Both the position numbers and the translations under genes were made by a program. A stretch of 64,000 nt of DNA from JBNKHG01 sp050290225 (GTDB taxonomy: Bacteria; Pseudomonadota; Gammaproteobacteria; Pseudomonadales; Cellvibrionaceae), in assembly GCA_050290225.1 (NCBI GenBank), contig JBNKHG010000057.1:144607-208606 (forward strand). Direction: 5' to 3'. Position 1 is the stretch's first letter; every line of letters starts with the position of its first letter. Below are positions 25,891 through 34,617 of this stretch, piece after piece. A model generated the notes under the pieces. It ran no database searches. It was not told where the DNA came from and saw only the letters and a program-made list of their open reading frames with translations.

Positions 25891-27288
25891 GTGAAATACA
25901 TCAGTACACGTGGCCAGGCACCCGCGCTGGCTTTTGAGGACGTCGTCCTCACCGGCCTGGCCCCCGATGGCGGCCTCTATGTGCCCGAATCCCTGCCCCG
26001 GTTCAGCCAGGAGGAGATCGCTTCCTGGTCAGGGCTCTCTTATGAGGAACTCGCGTTCAAGGTGATGGCTCCCTTTGTTGCCGGCGAAGTGCCGGATGAG
26101 GAATTGAAAGCCATTATTGCAGAGGCCTACAGCACATTCCGCCACGACGCCATTGCACCCCTGGTGCAAACCGGCCACAACGAGTGGATTTTAGAGCTAT
26201 TTCAGGGGCCTACCCTGGCATTCAAGGACTTTGCCCTGCAATTTCTCGGCAACCTGCTCGACTATATCCTGAAAAAGCGCAACCAGAAGGTGGTCGTCAT
26301 GGGCGCCACTTCCGGTGACACCGGCTCCGCCGCCATAGAAGGGTGCCGCCATTGCGACAATATCGATATCTTTATCCTGCACCCACACAACCGCGTCTCC
26401 GACGTCCAGCGTCGCCAGATGACCACGGTGCTGGAGAACAATGTCCACAATATCGCCCTGGAAGGCAACTTCGACGATTGCCAGAATATGGTCAAAGCCA
26501 GCTTTGGCGACCAGTCTTTCCTGCCGGAGGGGCGTCAACTGGTGGCGGTCAATTCCATTAACTGGGCTCGGATTATGGCCCAGATTGTCTACTATTTTTA
26601 CGCCGGCCTGGCGCTTGGAGCGCCCCATCGACCGGTGGCCTTTTCTGTACCCACCGGAAACTTCGGCGATATTTTCGCCGGTTACCTGGCCAGGCAGATG
26701 GGCTTGCCGGTGGATCAGCTGATTGTGGCGACCAATGCCAACGACATTCTGCACCGCTGTATCAGTGACAACGACCACAGTAAGAAGGAATTGATCCACT
26801 CGTTGTCGCCGAGCATGGATATTATGGTGTCCAGTAATTTTGAACGATTGCTGTTTGATCTCTACGGTCGCGATGGCGCGGCTATTTCCCAGTTGATGGA
26901 CGACTTCAAGTCTGGCTCCATGCACCTGAACGACGCTGCTCTGGCCAAGGCTCGCGAACTCTTCAGCAGCTATCGCCTGGACGATGCGCAGATGATCGAC
27001 GTGATTCGCAACGTGTTCGAAGGGACAGAGTACCTGCTCGACCCCCACACCGCCATTGGGGTGGAGGCGGCCCGCAAGACCCGTCGACGCACCGATATTC
27101 CAATGGTTTGCCTGGCAACCGCTCACCCGGCCAAGTTCCCGGAAGCGGTGCGCAAGGCGGGGCAGAGCGAAGACCCGGCATTACCGCACCATATGCAGGA
27201 TCTGTTTGAGCGGGAAGAGCACTTTAGTGTTCAGCCCAAGGATCTGGCCGCGGTGCAGCAGTTTATTGCTGCCAATGTACGTCAGTAA
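25891..27288 (+). CDS. thrC: Threonine synthase
   Basis: The 465-residue PLP enzyme begins MKYISTRGQAPALAFEDVVL and shows the PLP lysine in GPTLAFKDFALQF (about Lys113) and the phosphate-binding ATSGDTGSAA. It converts O-phosphohomoserine to threonine. Translation begins at GTG 25891 after AAGAGG. With hom it forms the threonine branch operon, and a terminator follows. Confidence 0.97.
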   Translation: MKYISTRGQAPALAFEDVVLTGLAPDGGLYVPESLPRFSQEEIASWSGLSYEELAFKVMAPFVAGEVPDEELKAIIAEAYSTFRHDAIAPLVQTGHNEWILELFQGPTLAFKDFALQFLGNLLDYILKKRNQKVVVMGATSGDTGSAAIEGCRHCDNIDIFILHPHNRVSDVQRRQMTTVLENNVHNIALEGNFDDCQNMVKASFGDQSFLPEGRQLVAVNSINWARIMAQIVYYFYAGLALGAPHRPVAFSVPTGNFGDIFAGYLARQMGLPVDQLIVATNANDILHRCISDNDHSKKELIHSLSPSMDIMVSSNFERLLFDLYGRDGAAISQLMDDFKSGSMHLNDAALAKARELFSSYRLDDAQMIDVIRNVFEGTEYLLDPHTAIGVEAARKTRRRTDIPMVCLATAHPAKFPEAVRKAGQSEDPALPHHMQDLFEREEHFSVQPKDLAAVQQFIAANVRQ

Positions 27289-27308
27289 GGACGCGGCTTG
27301 ACCACGCA

Positions 27309-27340
27309 GCAAAAAGGCGCTCCACAGAGCGCCTTTTTGC
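27309..27340 (+). terminator. Rho-independent terminator after thrC
   Basis: A perfect inverted repeat (GCAAAAAGGCGCTC, loop CACA, then its complement) ends in a T-run. Confidence 0.92.
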
Positions 27341-27505
27341 TTCAGGGCTATATCGTTTGGTCTCTGCTTTTTGGATACCATTGGGCACAGTGTGGTGCCG
27401 CCGGAAAGTTCACCCCTTGTGCCTGATGCGCGTATAATTTCGCGCTTTAATCGTTAACTCCTATCGGCTTTTGTTCAGCGCGATAGCTTCAGGATTTATA
27501 ACTCC

Positions 27506-29017
27506 ATGACCGTTCGTACGCGTATCGCTCCGTCGCCCACCGGTGACCCCCACGTTGGTACCGCCTATATTGCCCTGTTTAATTATTGCTTCGCTCGCCA
27601 GCACGGGGGCCAGTTCCTGCTGCGAATAGAGGACACCGACCAGGCGCGCAGCACACCGGAGTCCGAACAGGCGATTCTCGACAGCCTGCGGTGGTTGGGC
27701 CTGGATTGGGACGAGGGCCCGGACGTGGGCGGAGAATTCGGACCCTACCGCCAGAGCGAGCGCCAGGACCTCTACGCCGGATACGCCGAGGAGCTGGTGG
27801 CCAAAGGCCACGCCTTCTACTGTTATCGCACACCGGAAGAGCTGGATGAGTTGCGCGAAGTGCGTCGCGCCGCCGGTGGATTTGCCGCCTTGAAGCCCAG
27901 TGAGCTGAAGCTGCCTGACGAGGAGGTGGAAAAGCGCAAGGCGGCGGGAATGCCCTATGTTATCCGCATGGTCGTGCCGGAAGGGGAGGGCCCCTGTCCC
28001 ATCGACGATATGCTGCGGGGCACCATCGAGCTGGACTGGGGGCAGGTGGATGCCCAGATTCTGCTCAAGTCCGACGGTATGCCCACCTACCACCTGGCCA
28101 ACGTGGTGGATGATCACCAGATGGGGATTACCCATGTATTGCGCGGGGAGGAGTGGATCAACTCTGCGCCCAAACACAAGCTGCTGTACCAGTATTTCGG
28201 CTGGGAGATGCCGCAACTGTGCCACCTGCCATTGTTGCGCAACCCGGACAAATCCAAACTCAGCAAGCGTAAAAATCCGACCAGTATTCTTTACTACCAG
28301 CGCATGGGGTACCTGCCGGAAGGCCTGTTGAACTATCTCGGGCGGATGGGGTGGTCCATGCCAGACGAGCGCGAGAAATTCAGCCTGGAGGAGATGCAGG
28401 CGAATTTTGATATTCAGCGCGTGTCTTTGGGCGGTCCTATCTTCGATGTGGAAAAACTGTCCTGGCTCAACGGTCTCTGGATTCGCGAAAACCTGACCCG
28501 GGAGCAATTGGCGGATCGCCTGAAGGACTGGGCCCTGAACCGGGACAACCTGCTCAAGGTGTTGCCCCACGCCCAATCGCGGATGGAGACCCTGAGCGAC
28601 TTTGTTCCCCTGGTTGGCTTCCTGGTCTCCGGTCTCCTGCCCCTGAGCAGGGAGAGTTTCGCCGAGGTGAAGCTAGAGGAGGAGCCGCTCAAGCAAGTGC
28701 TGCAATTCGCGCTCTGGCGCCTGGAGGGGCTGCGCCACTGGGAGCGTGACACTATTTTCGACACCATGAAGACGCTGGCCGGGCAACTGGATATCAAACT
28801 CAAGGATTTCCTGGCACCGCTGTTTATTGCCATAGCGGGGACTACCGCATCCTTCTCGGTCATGGATTCCATGACCCTGTTGGGGCCGGATATGAGTCGA
28901 GCGCGACTGCGCCACGCCCTGAATGCGGTGTTTGGCGAAATGGGTAAAAAACAGCTGAAAAAGCTGGAAAAAGCCTATGCCGCACTGGAGCGGGAAACGG
29001 CCGCGGGACAGGGCTAA
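27506..29017 (+). CDS. gltX: Glutamyl-tRNA synthetase
   Basis: The 503-residue class I synthetase has the HIGH-like motif in RIAPSPTGDPHVGTAY and the KMSKS-like motif in KLSKRKNP near residue 252. Catalytic and anticodon-binding domains are of normal length. It charges tRNA-Glu. Two tRNA-Ala genes follow 79 bp downstream. Confidence 0.96.
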   Translation: MTVRTRIAPSPTGDPHVGTAYIALFNYCFARQHGGQFLLRIEDTDQARSTPESEQAILDSLRWLGLDWDEGPDVGGEFGPYRQSERQDLYAGYAEELVAKGHAFYCYRTPEELDELREVRRAAGGFAALKPSELKLPDEEVEKRKAAGMPYVIRMVVPEGEGPCPIDDMLRGTIELDWGQVDAQILLKSDGMPTYHLANVVDDHQMGITHVLRGEEWINSAPKHKLLYQYFGWEMPQLCHLPLLRNPDKSKLSKRKNPTSILYYQRMGYLPEGLLNYLGRMGWSMPDEREKFSLEEMQANFDIQRVSLGGPIFDVEKLSWLNGLWIRENLTREQLADRLKDWALNRDNLLKVLPHAQSRMETLSDFVPLVGFLVSGLLPLSRESFAEVKLEEEPLKQVLQFALWRLEGLRHWERDTIFDTMKTLAGQLDIKLKDFLAPLFIAIAGTTASFSVMDSMTLLGPDMSRARLRHALNAVFGEMGKKQLKKLEKAYAALERETAAGQG

Positions 29018-29096
29018 GTCCCTGAAAATTAAACGGTTGACAGGGTGGGGTGGGGTGATAGAATGCGCCCCACTTTCGATATCTGGTCGAAATGAT

Positions 29097-29172
29097 GGGG
29101 CCTTAGCTCAGCTGGGAGAGCGCAACACTGGCAGTGTTGAGGTCAGCGGTTCGATCCCGCTAGGCTCCACCA
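29097..29172 (+). tRNA. tRNA-Ala (anticodon GGC)
   Basis: A complete 76-nt cloverleaf is encoded with CCA. The acceptor stem is GGGGCCT/AGGCTCC, the D-arm AGCTCAGCTGGGAGAGC, the anticodon loop CTGGCAG with anticodon GGC, and the T-loop TTCGATC. It differs from the next copy by a compensatory change at pair 7-66. Confidence 0.97.
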
Positions 29173-29210
29173 ACTCCGAGTGACAGCGACAGCGGTTACT
29201 CATCCCTCAA

Positions 29211-29286
29211 GGGGCCATAGCTCAGCTGGGAGAGCGCAACACTGGCAGTGTTGAGGTCAGCGGTTCGATCCCGCTTGGCTCCACCA
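29211..29286 (+). tRNA. tRNA-Ala (anticodon GGC), second copy
   Basis: The second 76-nt tRNA is nearly identical to the first. The 7-66 acceptor pair is A-T rather than T-A, which keeps the stem paired. CCA is encoded. Its 3' end is repeated in part at 29386-29406. Confidence 0.97.
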
Positions 29287-29291
29287 ATTTT

Positions 29292-29329
29292 AAAAAAATC
29301 CGAGGCCGGGAACGACCTCGGATTTTTTT
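29292..29329 (+). terminator. Rho-independent terminator after tRNA-Ala pair
   Basis: The stem TCCGAGG/CCTCGGA is flanked by runs of A and T. It lies 5 bp after the second tRNA. Confidence 0.88.
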
Positions 29330-29385
29330 ATGGCTACCGGACTGGCGGGATCGCACCGGGTTCGAGCGAGTCGTCGCACCGCCCG

Positions 29386-29406
29386 CGATTCCGCTTGGCT
29401 CCACCA
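29386..29406 (+). repeat. Partial copy of tRNA-Ala 3' end (att-like)
   Basis: CGATTCCGCTTGGCTCCACCA repeats the last 21 nt of the second tRNA-Ala (29266-29286) with one mismatch. The rest of the preceding 50 bp does not form a tRNA. Such 3'-end copies are left when elements integrate at tRNA genes. No integrase gene is seen. Confidence 0.55.
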
Positions 29407-29734
29407 TTTTTCAAAGGTTTCAGTGTTAAGGGTTACTAATCGGATAAAACCCGGATAAAAACTCTGAACCATTCAAAAAAGCGGCTTTTTAGCCGTTTTT
29501 TTTTGTGCCTGTTTGTTGTTGGCAGAGTTTTACCGTTCGAGTTTTTCTGATTGAGTGTGGGGTTAAATTCCTCAGCTTGCCCTCAAGTTGCCGATCACTT
29601 TTAGCTTCAAAGCAGATGTTAGCCTGAATTGCCTGCTATTGGGTGTTATTTGTTCGACGAATGCGTATGGTCTATCGTCCAAGTGACCTGCCCCCAGATT
29701 TAGCCGCACCATCTACTTAGTAAAGTCCATTGAT
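29407..29734. other. Intergenic stretch between tRNA remnant and IS3 remnant
   Basis: The region has a terminator-like hairpin near 29476-29505 (CGGCT, loop TTTTT, AGCCG, then a T-run). It has no convincing gene. TGACCTGCCCCCAG near 29681 resembles an IS3-type terminus. Confidence 0.4.
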
Positions 29735-30185
29735 TCAATTGTTGGCCAATCGGTTCTTCTCTGTCAATTTCCGGTCTCGGTGCTGAGCCGCAAACTCTGC
29801 TGGCGTCTTATAGCCCTGCGATTGGTGAAGCCGGTATTCGTTGTAATCCTTCCGCCAGGCACTGATGATTTCTTTGGCGTGCAGTAAATTCTGAAACCAG
29901 TGCTCGTTGAGACACTCATCGCGGAACTTGCCGTTAAAGCTTTCGATGTACGCATTCTGCGTCGGTTTTCCCGGCTGTATCAGTTTCAGCTCCACACCAT
30001 TGCTGTACGCCCATTGATCCAGGGCTTTTCCCGTAAATTCTGGGCCCTGATCGGTTCTGATGGCAACGGGGTAGCCCCTAAATTGCGCAATTGCTTCCAA
30101 CGTCTCAACAACCCGATCACCACAGATGCTGTGTGCCACTGGAATATCCAGTGCTTCGGTAATCCCCCCAGAAATACATATGTGT
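29735..30185 (-). pseudogene. IS3-family (IS407-type) transposase OrfB, C-terminal remnant
   Basis: The frame encodes the C-terminal part of an integrase-core transposase. Motifs include IRTDQGPEFTGKALDQWA and LIQPGKPTQNAYIESFNGKF, with the final DDE aspartate and glutamate, then LNEHWF. The usual N-terminal half of OrfB and all of OrfA are missing. Homology can be followed up to about 30185, above the first in-frame ATG. It is therefore a non-functional relic. A right-end-like sequence lies at about 29681. Confidence 0.85.
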
Positions 30186-30283
30186 TGAAATGACAGGTTA
30201 GGAAAGAGTGGAGGTCGCTCACAGTCGAACTTTAGAACGATTTTTGTTGACGCAGGGATAGTGACCTTGAACTACGCAGCTAT

Positions 30284-30355
30284 CTATCCCCAAACAACCA
30301 CCTATCCCCAAACAGCCACCTATCCCCAAGTAACCGCCTATTCCCAAAAAGTTCG
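30284..30355. repeat. 18-bp tandem repeats overlapping a gene 3' end
   Basis: Units of CTATCCCCAAACAACCAC start at 30284, 30302 and 30320. A degenerate fourth unit at 30338 coincides with the last codons and stop codon of the minus-strand DHOD-like gene. Confidence 0.8.
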
Positions 30356-31300
30356 AAGAGACTTCACGATGCGGGGCCCGTGGTATACCAGGCCGTTATG
30401 GATCTGTACCAGTGACGCACCGGCATCGAGGCGGCGTTGGGCATCCTGCAAGGAGCAGATGCCGCCCACCGAGATAATGGGGAGCCCGCCCTCAAGAGCG
30501 GTGTGCAACCGCCCTATCAATTCGCATGCCTGCAGCTGGTGCTCTCGGTATAACCAGCGATTGACCTTTGCCGGTGTCGCCGGTTTACCGGCATCGATTA
30601 CCGCGATCAAGGCATCAAAATCCATCTGTTTGAGCAGATCCACAGCCGGGGGCAGGCGGGTGTTCTCCGGCTCAAGTTTCATTTTTATAGCGACTGGGAT
30701 ATAGCGACCGGTTTGTACACCAAGCGCAATCTGCTGCCGTTTCAGTTCTGCCAACAAGCGGTATAACAGCGACTCATTCTCCGCGGCCAACAGTTTCGCA
30801 GTAACTGGATTGCACAGATTGATAGCGATATAGTCGGCGTAGTTCCATGCTTGCCGAAGACAATAGAGAAACTCATCCTGTATTTTAGAGAGCGGCGTAC
30901 CCGGATTGGGACCAATATTGACCCCGAGTATAACGGGAGTGTTCTCACCGTTTGCACGCCCCTGATCCACCCACACAGGCAGTTGTTCAGGTGAGAGTGT
31001 GCCTATCTCGATATGGCTGAACCCCAGGTATCCTATGCGCCGACCGATCCGGCCATGACGATCAAACCCGGCGGCAACGCCCACGGGGTTGTTAAAAGAG
31101 AGCCCCATTATCTCTAGAGGTTGCCCCAATAAACGGCTGCAACCGGACTGGCGAACTCGAGCCTCGGCCAGCCAGGCGCAAAATCTGAATCCCGAAAATA
31201 CCAGCCTGCGCACCCACGCTGGACGGTATTCCATCAGGGTGGAAATAATCTTGTTATAGACTGTTCGCTTATAGTCAACCCGATTAGTGATTGTCGCCAT
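30338..31300 (-). CDS. Dihydroorotate dehydrogenase-like protein with altered active site
   Basis: The product (about 320 residues from ATG 31300; an ATG at 31318 is also possible) follows the class 2 DHOD fold: VGVAAGFDRHG, GVNIGPNPGT, YIAINLCNP, PVAIKMKLEP, ISVGGI and GASLVQIHNGLVYHGP. FMN binding seems retained. However, the catalytic serine position of the SSPNT motif is Asn, the GLDK lysine is Arg, and the ATNTT substrate loop reads AVIDA. Dihydroorotate oxidation is therefore doubtful. It overlaps the serC-like gene and is the last gene of the PQQ cluster. A redox role on another substrate is inferred. A true pyrD is expected elsewhere in the genome. Confidence 0.75.
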   Translation of the reverse strand: MATITNRVDYKRTVYNKIISTLMEYRPAWVRRLVFSGFRFCAWLAEARVRQSGCSRLLGQPLEIMGLSFNNPVGVAAGFDRHGRIGRRIGYLGFSHIEIGTLSPEQLPVWVDQGRANGENTPVILGVNIGPNPGTPLSKIQDEFLYCLRQAWNYADYIAINLCNPVTAKLLAAENESLLYRLLAELKRQQIALGVQTGRYIPVAIKMKLEPENTRLPPAVDLLKQMDFDALIAVIDAGKPATPAKVNRWLYREHQLQACELIGRLHTALEGGLPIISVGGICSLQDAQRRLDAGASLVQIHNGLVYHGPRIVKSLRTFWE

Positions 31301-32396
31301 AGCGCACCGAAAATTCATTCATAAAGTTCACCAGCGCTTCAACGCCAGATTCTGGCATGGCGTTGTAAAGACTGGCCCGCACCCCGCCGGTGGCGGGGTG
31401 GCCTGTGAGGTTGATCAACCCCTGAGCCTTGGCCTGCTCCAGAAACTGGTGATCGAGAGCGGGGTCGGCCAGGGTGAAACAGAGGTTCATTCTCGATCGG
31501 TGCTCCGGGTCGATGGGACAGGAATAGAAGGGGTTGTCATCGATAGCGCTATAGAGCCGACGGCTCTTGCGTTCGTTGTGTGTTTCAATGGCGCTCATTC
31601 CCCCCAGCGCTTTCAGGTGTTTGAATACCAGGCCTGCCAGATAGATTCCGTAGGTAAGCGGTGTATTAAAGCGGCCGTTGGTCTCGTGCTGAATCTTGTA
31701 ACTGAACGCCGAGGGTGTCGCCGGCAGGGGCTCGTCGATAAGGTCTTCCCGCACGACCACAATGGTCAGCCCCGCCGGCCCGATATTTTTCTGGGCACCG
31801 GCGTAGACCAGCCCGAAACGGTCGAAATCGATCGGCCGGGAGAGAAAGTCGGAGGTCATATCCGCCACCAGCGGCACCGCGCCGGTATCGGGCATCCCGT
31901 GGTACTGCAGCCCATTGGCGGTTTCATTGGTGGTGATATGGCAGTAGGCCGCGCCGGGGTCCAGCTGCCACTGCTCTTTGGGGGGAACCTGCGTAAACCC
32001 TGAACGCTCGCCACTGGCGGCAATATGGATCCGGCAGTAACGCCGTCCCTCCGCTATCGCCTTGCGCGACCAGTGGCCGGTTTCAATATAGTCCGCTCGC
32101 GAATCCTCCCCCTGCAGGTTTGTCGGCAGAAGGTTTAATGGAACCAGTGAAAACTGGGCGGAGGCGCCCCCCTGCATAAACAGAATATGAAAGTGATCGG
32201 GGATCGCCAGCAGCTCGCGCAGGTCCCGCTTGGCCCGATCCGCGATCGTCTGAAACTCATCACCGGTGAAGGGCAGCTCCCACACGGAGACCCCGCTGCC
32301 CTGCCAGCCGGTCATCTCCGCCTGGGCCTGCTGCAGTACCGGGGGCGGCATCATGCCCGGTCCCGAGCCAAAGTTGTAAACGACTTTTTCACTCAT
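31284..32396 (-). CDS. SerC-like phosphoserine aminotransferase (class V), in PQQ cluster
   Basis: The 370-residue PLP enzyme resembles phosphoserine transaminase. It has FMQGGASAQFSLVPLNLL, GHWSRKAI, and the PLP lysine at Lys203 in YAGAQKNIGPAGL. The family arginines near the C-terminus (GHPATGGVRASLYNA) are present. The N-terminal FGSGPGMMPP differs slightly from the usual FSAGPAxLP. It sits 38 bp after the PuuD-like gene and overlaps the DHOD-like gene, so it is part of the PQQ operon. It could be the only SerC or a specialised paralogue; the window cannot tell. Confidence 0.82.
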   Translation of the reverse strand: MSEKVVYNFGSGPGMMPPPVLQQAQAEMTGWQGSGVSVWELPFTGDEFQTIADRAKRDLRELLAIPDHFHILFMQGGASAQFSLVPLNLLPTNLQGEDSRADYIETGHWSRKAIAEGRRYCRIHIAASGERSGFTQVPPKEQWQLDPGAAYCHITTNETANGLQYHGMPDTGAVPLVADMTSDFLSRPIDFDRFGLVYAGAQKNIGPAGLTIVVVREDLIDEPLPATPSAFSYKIQHETNGRFNTPLTYGIYLAGLVFKHLKALGGMSAIETHNERKSRRLYSAIDDNPFYSCPIDPEHRSRMNLCFTLADPALDHQFLEQAKAQGLINLTGHPATGGVRASLYNAMPESGVEALVNFMNEFSVRYGDNH

Positions 32397-32434
32397 TGGG
32401 CTTCAACTCCCGCCTGGCACTGGATAACCTGCTC

Positions 32435-32941
32435 CTACATAAATAGCTGCAGCCCATGCCCCCCGGCGGCCATGAAAAACAGTAGCGGGATCGATAGTAT
32501 GGTGTTGGTTCGCGAGGCCAGAAAAGTGATGCGCGAGCAGCGCACCCGCTCCTCCAGCGGTGCGGGTTCAAACCCCAGCACCTTCTTCTGGTGTGGCCAC
32601 ATAATCAGCCACAGGTTGAGCATCATAAGGGTACCGATCCAGGCACCCATGCCGATCACCGCATGGGCGCCGTTGAGGGTCAACGCATCAGCCAGCCACC
32701 CGCGGTACCAGAGCATGCCCATACCGGAACACCAGACCACGATGGAGGCGTAGCGAAAGGTGCCGTGCTCACGCTGCATCCTCACCTCCAGCGCCGCGGT
32801 GCGAGCCTGCTCACTGGTTTCCTCGTTGAAAGGCTTGTATCTGGGGTGCTGCACAAAACTGGCGTAATTGTGCCCTACCCAGACCAGGGCAAAGATCAGG
32901 TGAAACCAGCGCATCAGGTGATCAACAAACGCCATATCCAT
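32435..32941 (-). CDS. PuuD-like four-helix membrane protein
   Basis: The 168-residue protein has about four membrane helices. It begins with RWFHLIFALVWVGHNYASFVQHP, similar to the membrane domain of PuuD urate hydroxylase (urate_ox_N family). The cytochrome c domain found in full PuuD is absent. Histidines on the helices could bind heme. Its place between pqqE and serC suggests a membrane redox role linked to PQQ metabolism, which is inference. Confidence 0.65.
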   Translation of the reverse strand: MDMAFVDHLMRWFHLIFALVWVGHNYASFVQHPRYKPFNEETSEQARTAALEVRMQREHGTFRYASIVVWCSGMGMLWYRGWLADALTLNGAHAVIGMGAWIGTLMMLNLWLIMWPHQKKVLGFEPAPLEERVRCSRITFLASRTNTILSIPLLFFMAAGGHGLQLFM

Positions 32942-33032
32942 AACCGAAACCCCCTTATTTTTGTCCGCTCATCAATCGGGCTATCAACCGGGAACAGCGG
33001 AGGCCAATCAATGGGCCAGTGATACCCGCCGA

Positions 33033-33125
33033 CTAAACCAGGGTTCTGACAACCAGATAGAGCACCAGGGTCAGTGCGGTACCGGCCAGTAACGTGCCCT
33101 GCATGGAATCGTGAGGCAGCTTCAT
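33033..33125 (-). CDS. 30-residue single-span membrane peptide coupled to pqqE
   Basis: A 30-residue frame begins with ATG at 33125-33123, sharing one base with the pqqE stop codon (TGATG). The peptide MKLPHDSMQGTLLAGTALTL continues with a hydrophobic stretch ending in LVVRTLV. It has one predicted membrane helix of about 20 residues with a charged N-terminus. No family is recognised. The stop-start overlap argues that it is translated. The 91 bp between it and the PuuD-like gene contain no further frame. Confidence 0.6.
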   Translation of the reverse strand: MKLPHDSMQGTLLAGTALTLVLYLVVRTLV

Positions 33126-34252
33126 CAGTTCACCGCTCCGGCTTCGCGCACGATCAGGGCGCTCTCCACATCTCGCATCCGCTCGGCCTCTTCGATCGCC
33201 TGCTTGATAATGTGATGGTGGGGAGACTTGCTACAGGCCGGGTCGGCGTTGTCGGCATCGCCGGTAAGGGCCAGCGCCTGGCAACGGCAGCCACCGAAAT
33301 CCTGTTCCTTTTCATCACAGCTGCGACAGGGCTCTTTCATCCACTCGTCACCGCGGTACTTCTTAAAGCTGGGGGACTCCTCCCACAACCACTTCAGGCT
33401 GTGATCCTTGACCGTGGGAAAATCCAGGTGCTCCAGGGTGCGCGCCTGGGAACAGGGCAGTGCCGAACCGTCGGGGGCGATGGTCAGGTGGATCGAGCCC
33501 CAACCGTTCATACAGGCCTTGGGTCGCCCGTCGTAGTAATCGGGAATCACGAAGTAGATGGTCATTCGATCACCCCTCTTGTCACGGAACTTGTTAACCT
33601 CCTCTTCCGCCCACTCCAACTCCGCCTGAGTGGGCAGCAGATGTTCCCGGTTAACCAGCGCCCAGTTGTAGTACTGGACATTGGCCAACTCCACATACTC
33701 CACACCCCAATGGTCCGCCAGCTCCAGGATGGCGGGCACTTGGGGCAGGTTCTGCCGGGTCACCGGAATGTTCAGCACCATGGGAAAATCCAGGGCTTTG
33801 ATCTCCTCGACGATTGCCAGCTTCTTGCGATAGATATCGACCCCGGCCAGGGCATTGGCGACATCTTCATCGCAGGACTGAAAGCCGAGCTGGATATGCT
33901 TGAGCCCGACCGCCTTCAGCGCCTGCAGGCGTTTTGTGGTCAGCCCGATACCGGAAGTGATCAGGTTGGTGTAATAGCCCAGCTCGTCGGCATAGGCCAC
34001 CAGCTCCTCCAGATCCTTGCGCAGAGTCGGCTCACCGCCGGTAAAACCGATCTGCATGGCGCCCATTTCACGGGCCTCGCGAATGACGCGCTTCCAATCT
34101 TCGGTGCTCAGCTCGCCTTCACGGTAGCTGTCGAAATCGAGCGGGTTACTGCAAAAGACACACTTGAGGGGACACTGATAGGTCAGCTCCAGGGATATCC
34201 AGATGGGCTTGCCATCACCATCAACGGTTAACTTTGATCCAGCCTTTGTCAC
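33125..34252 (-). CDS. pqqE: PqqA peptide cyclase PqqE (radical SAM)
   Basis: The 375-residue enzyme has the radical SAM cysteines Cys27, Cys31 and Cys34 (CPLKCVFC). A C-terminal SPASM region holds further cysteines (KACMNGWG, PCSQA, CRSCDEKEQDFGGCRCQA). It forms the Glu-Tyr carbon-carbon bond in PqqA, the first step of PQQ synthesis, with PqqD as peptide chaperone. Translation starts at GTG 34252, inside the end of pqqD (32-bp overlap). Normal length and all motifs are intact. Confidence 0.95.
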   Translation of the reverse strand: MTKAGSKLTVDGDGKPIWISLELTYQCPLKCVFCSNPLDFDSYREGELSTEDWKRVIREAREMGAMQIGFTGGEPTLRKDLEELVAYADELGYYTNLITSGIGLTTKRLQALKAVGLKHIQLGFQSCDEDVANALAGVDIYRKKLAIVEEIKALDFPMVLNIPVTRQNLPQVPAILELADHWGVEYVELANVQYYNWALVNREHLLPTQAELEWAEEEVNKFRDKRGDRMTIYFVIPDYYDGRPKACMNGWGSIHLTIAPDGSALPCSQARTLEHLDFPTVKDHSLKWLWEESPSFKKYRGDEWMKEPCRSCDEKEQDFGGCRCQALALTGDADNADPACSKSPHHHIIKQAIEEAERMRDVESALIVREAGAVN

Positions 34253-34517
34253 GGGAAGCCTCTAGAAATTTCACGACACTTTTCGCAATAACCTCACGGT
34301 CATTGTTGTCGAACTTTTGTGTCAGTTCATCGATTGACTCGGCGACGGTATACTCCCCGTTGCAGAATTCCAGAATAGCCGCGGCGGTATCATTCAGCTT
34401 GACGATACCTTCCGGATAGAGCAGTACATGAGCGTCCTGGGAGTCCTCCCAGCGAAATATAAAGAGGGGGTTGATGTGATAGCTGTCCTGCATCAGTACC
34501 TTCTTTGCTGACGCCAT
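34221..34517 (-). CDS. pqqD: PQQ biosynthesis peptide chaperone PqqD
   Basis: The start ATG 34517 is preceded by AAGGAG. The 98-residue winged-helix protein contains the PqqD core (LLYPEGIVKLNDTAAAILE). It binds PqqA and presents it to PqqE. It follows pqqA directly; in most species pqqB and pqqC lie between them. Confidence 0.92.
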   Translation of the reverse strand: MASAKKVLMQDSYHINPLFIFRWEDSQDAHVLLYPEGIVKLNDTAAAILEFCNGEYTVAESIDELTQKFDNNDREVIAKSVVKFLEASRDKGWIKVNR

Positions 34518-34617
34518 GGCAGTCACTCCTTCGCTGAAACATCCGTTGTTGTTAATGAGAGCTGTTAATAAGAGAGAAAGCCGGGACCAGGTTTCTCCAA
34601 TCCCGGCACAGCTTGAA

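Noticed and set aside
27461..28576. Long antisense open frame (371 codons) across gltX
   Set aside because: It is a shadow of the GC-rich gltX coding frame, which carries all family motifs.
29335..29406. Third tRNA gene after the tRNA-Ala pair
   Set aside because: Only the last 21 nt match; D-arm, anticodon arm and 5' acceptor strand cannot be formed.
33074..34231. Long plus-strand open frame (385 codons) opposite pqqE
   Set aside because: pqqE on the minus strand has intact radical SAM and SPASM motifs; the antisense frame is a compositional by-product.
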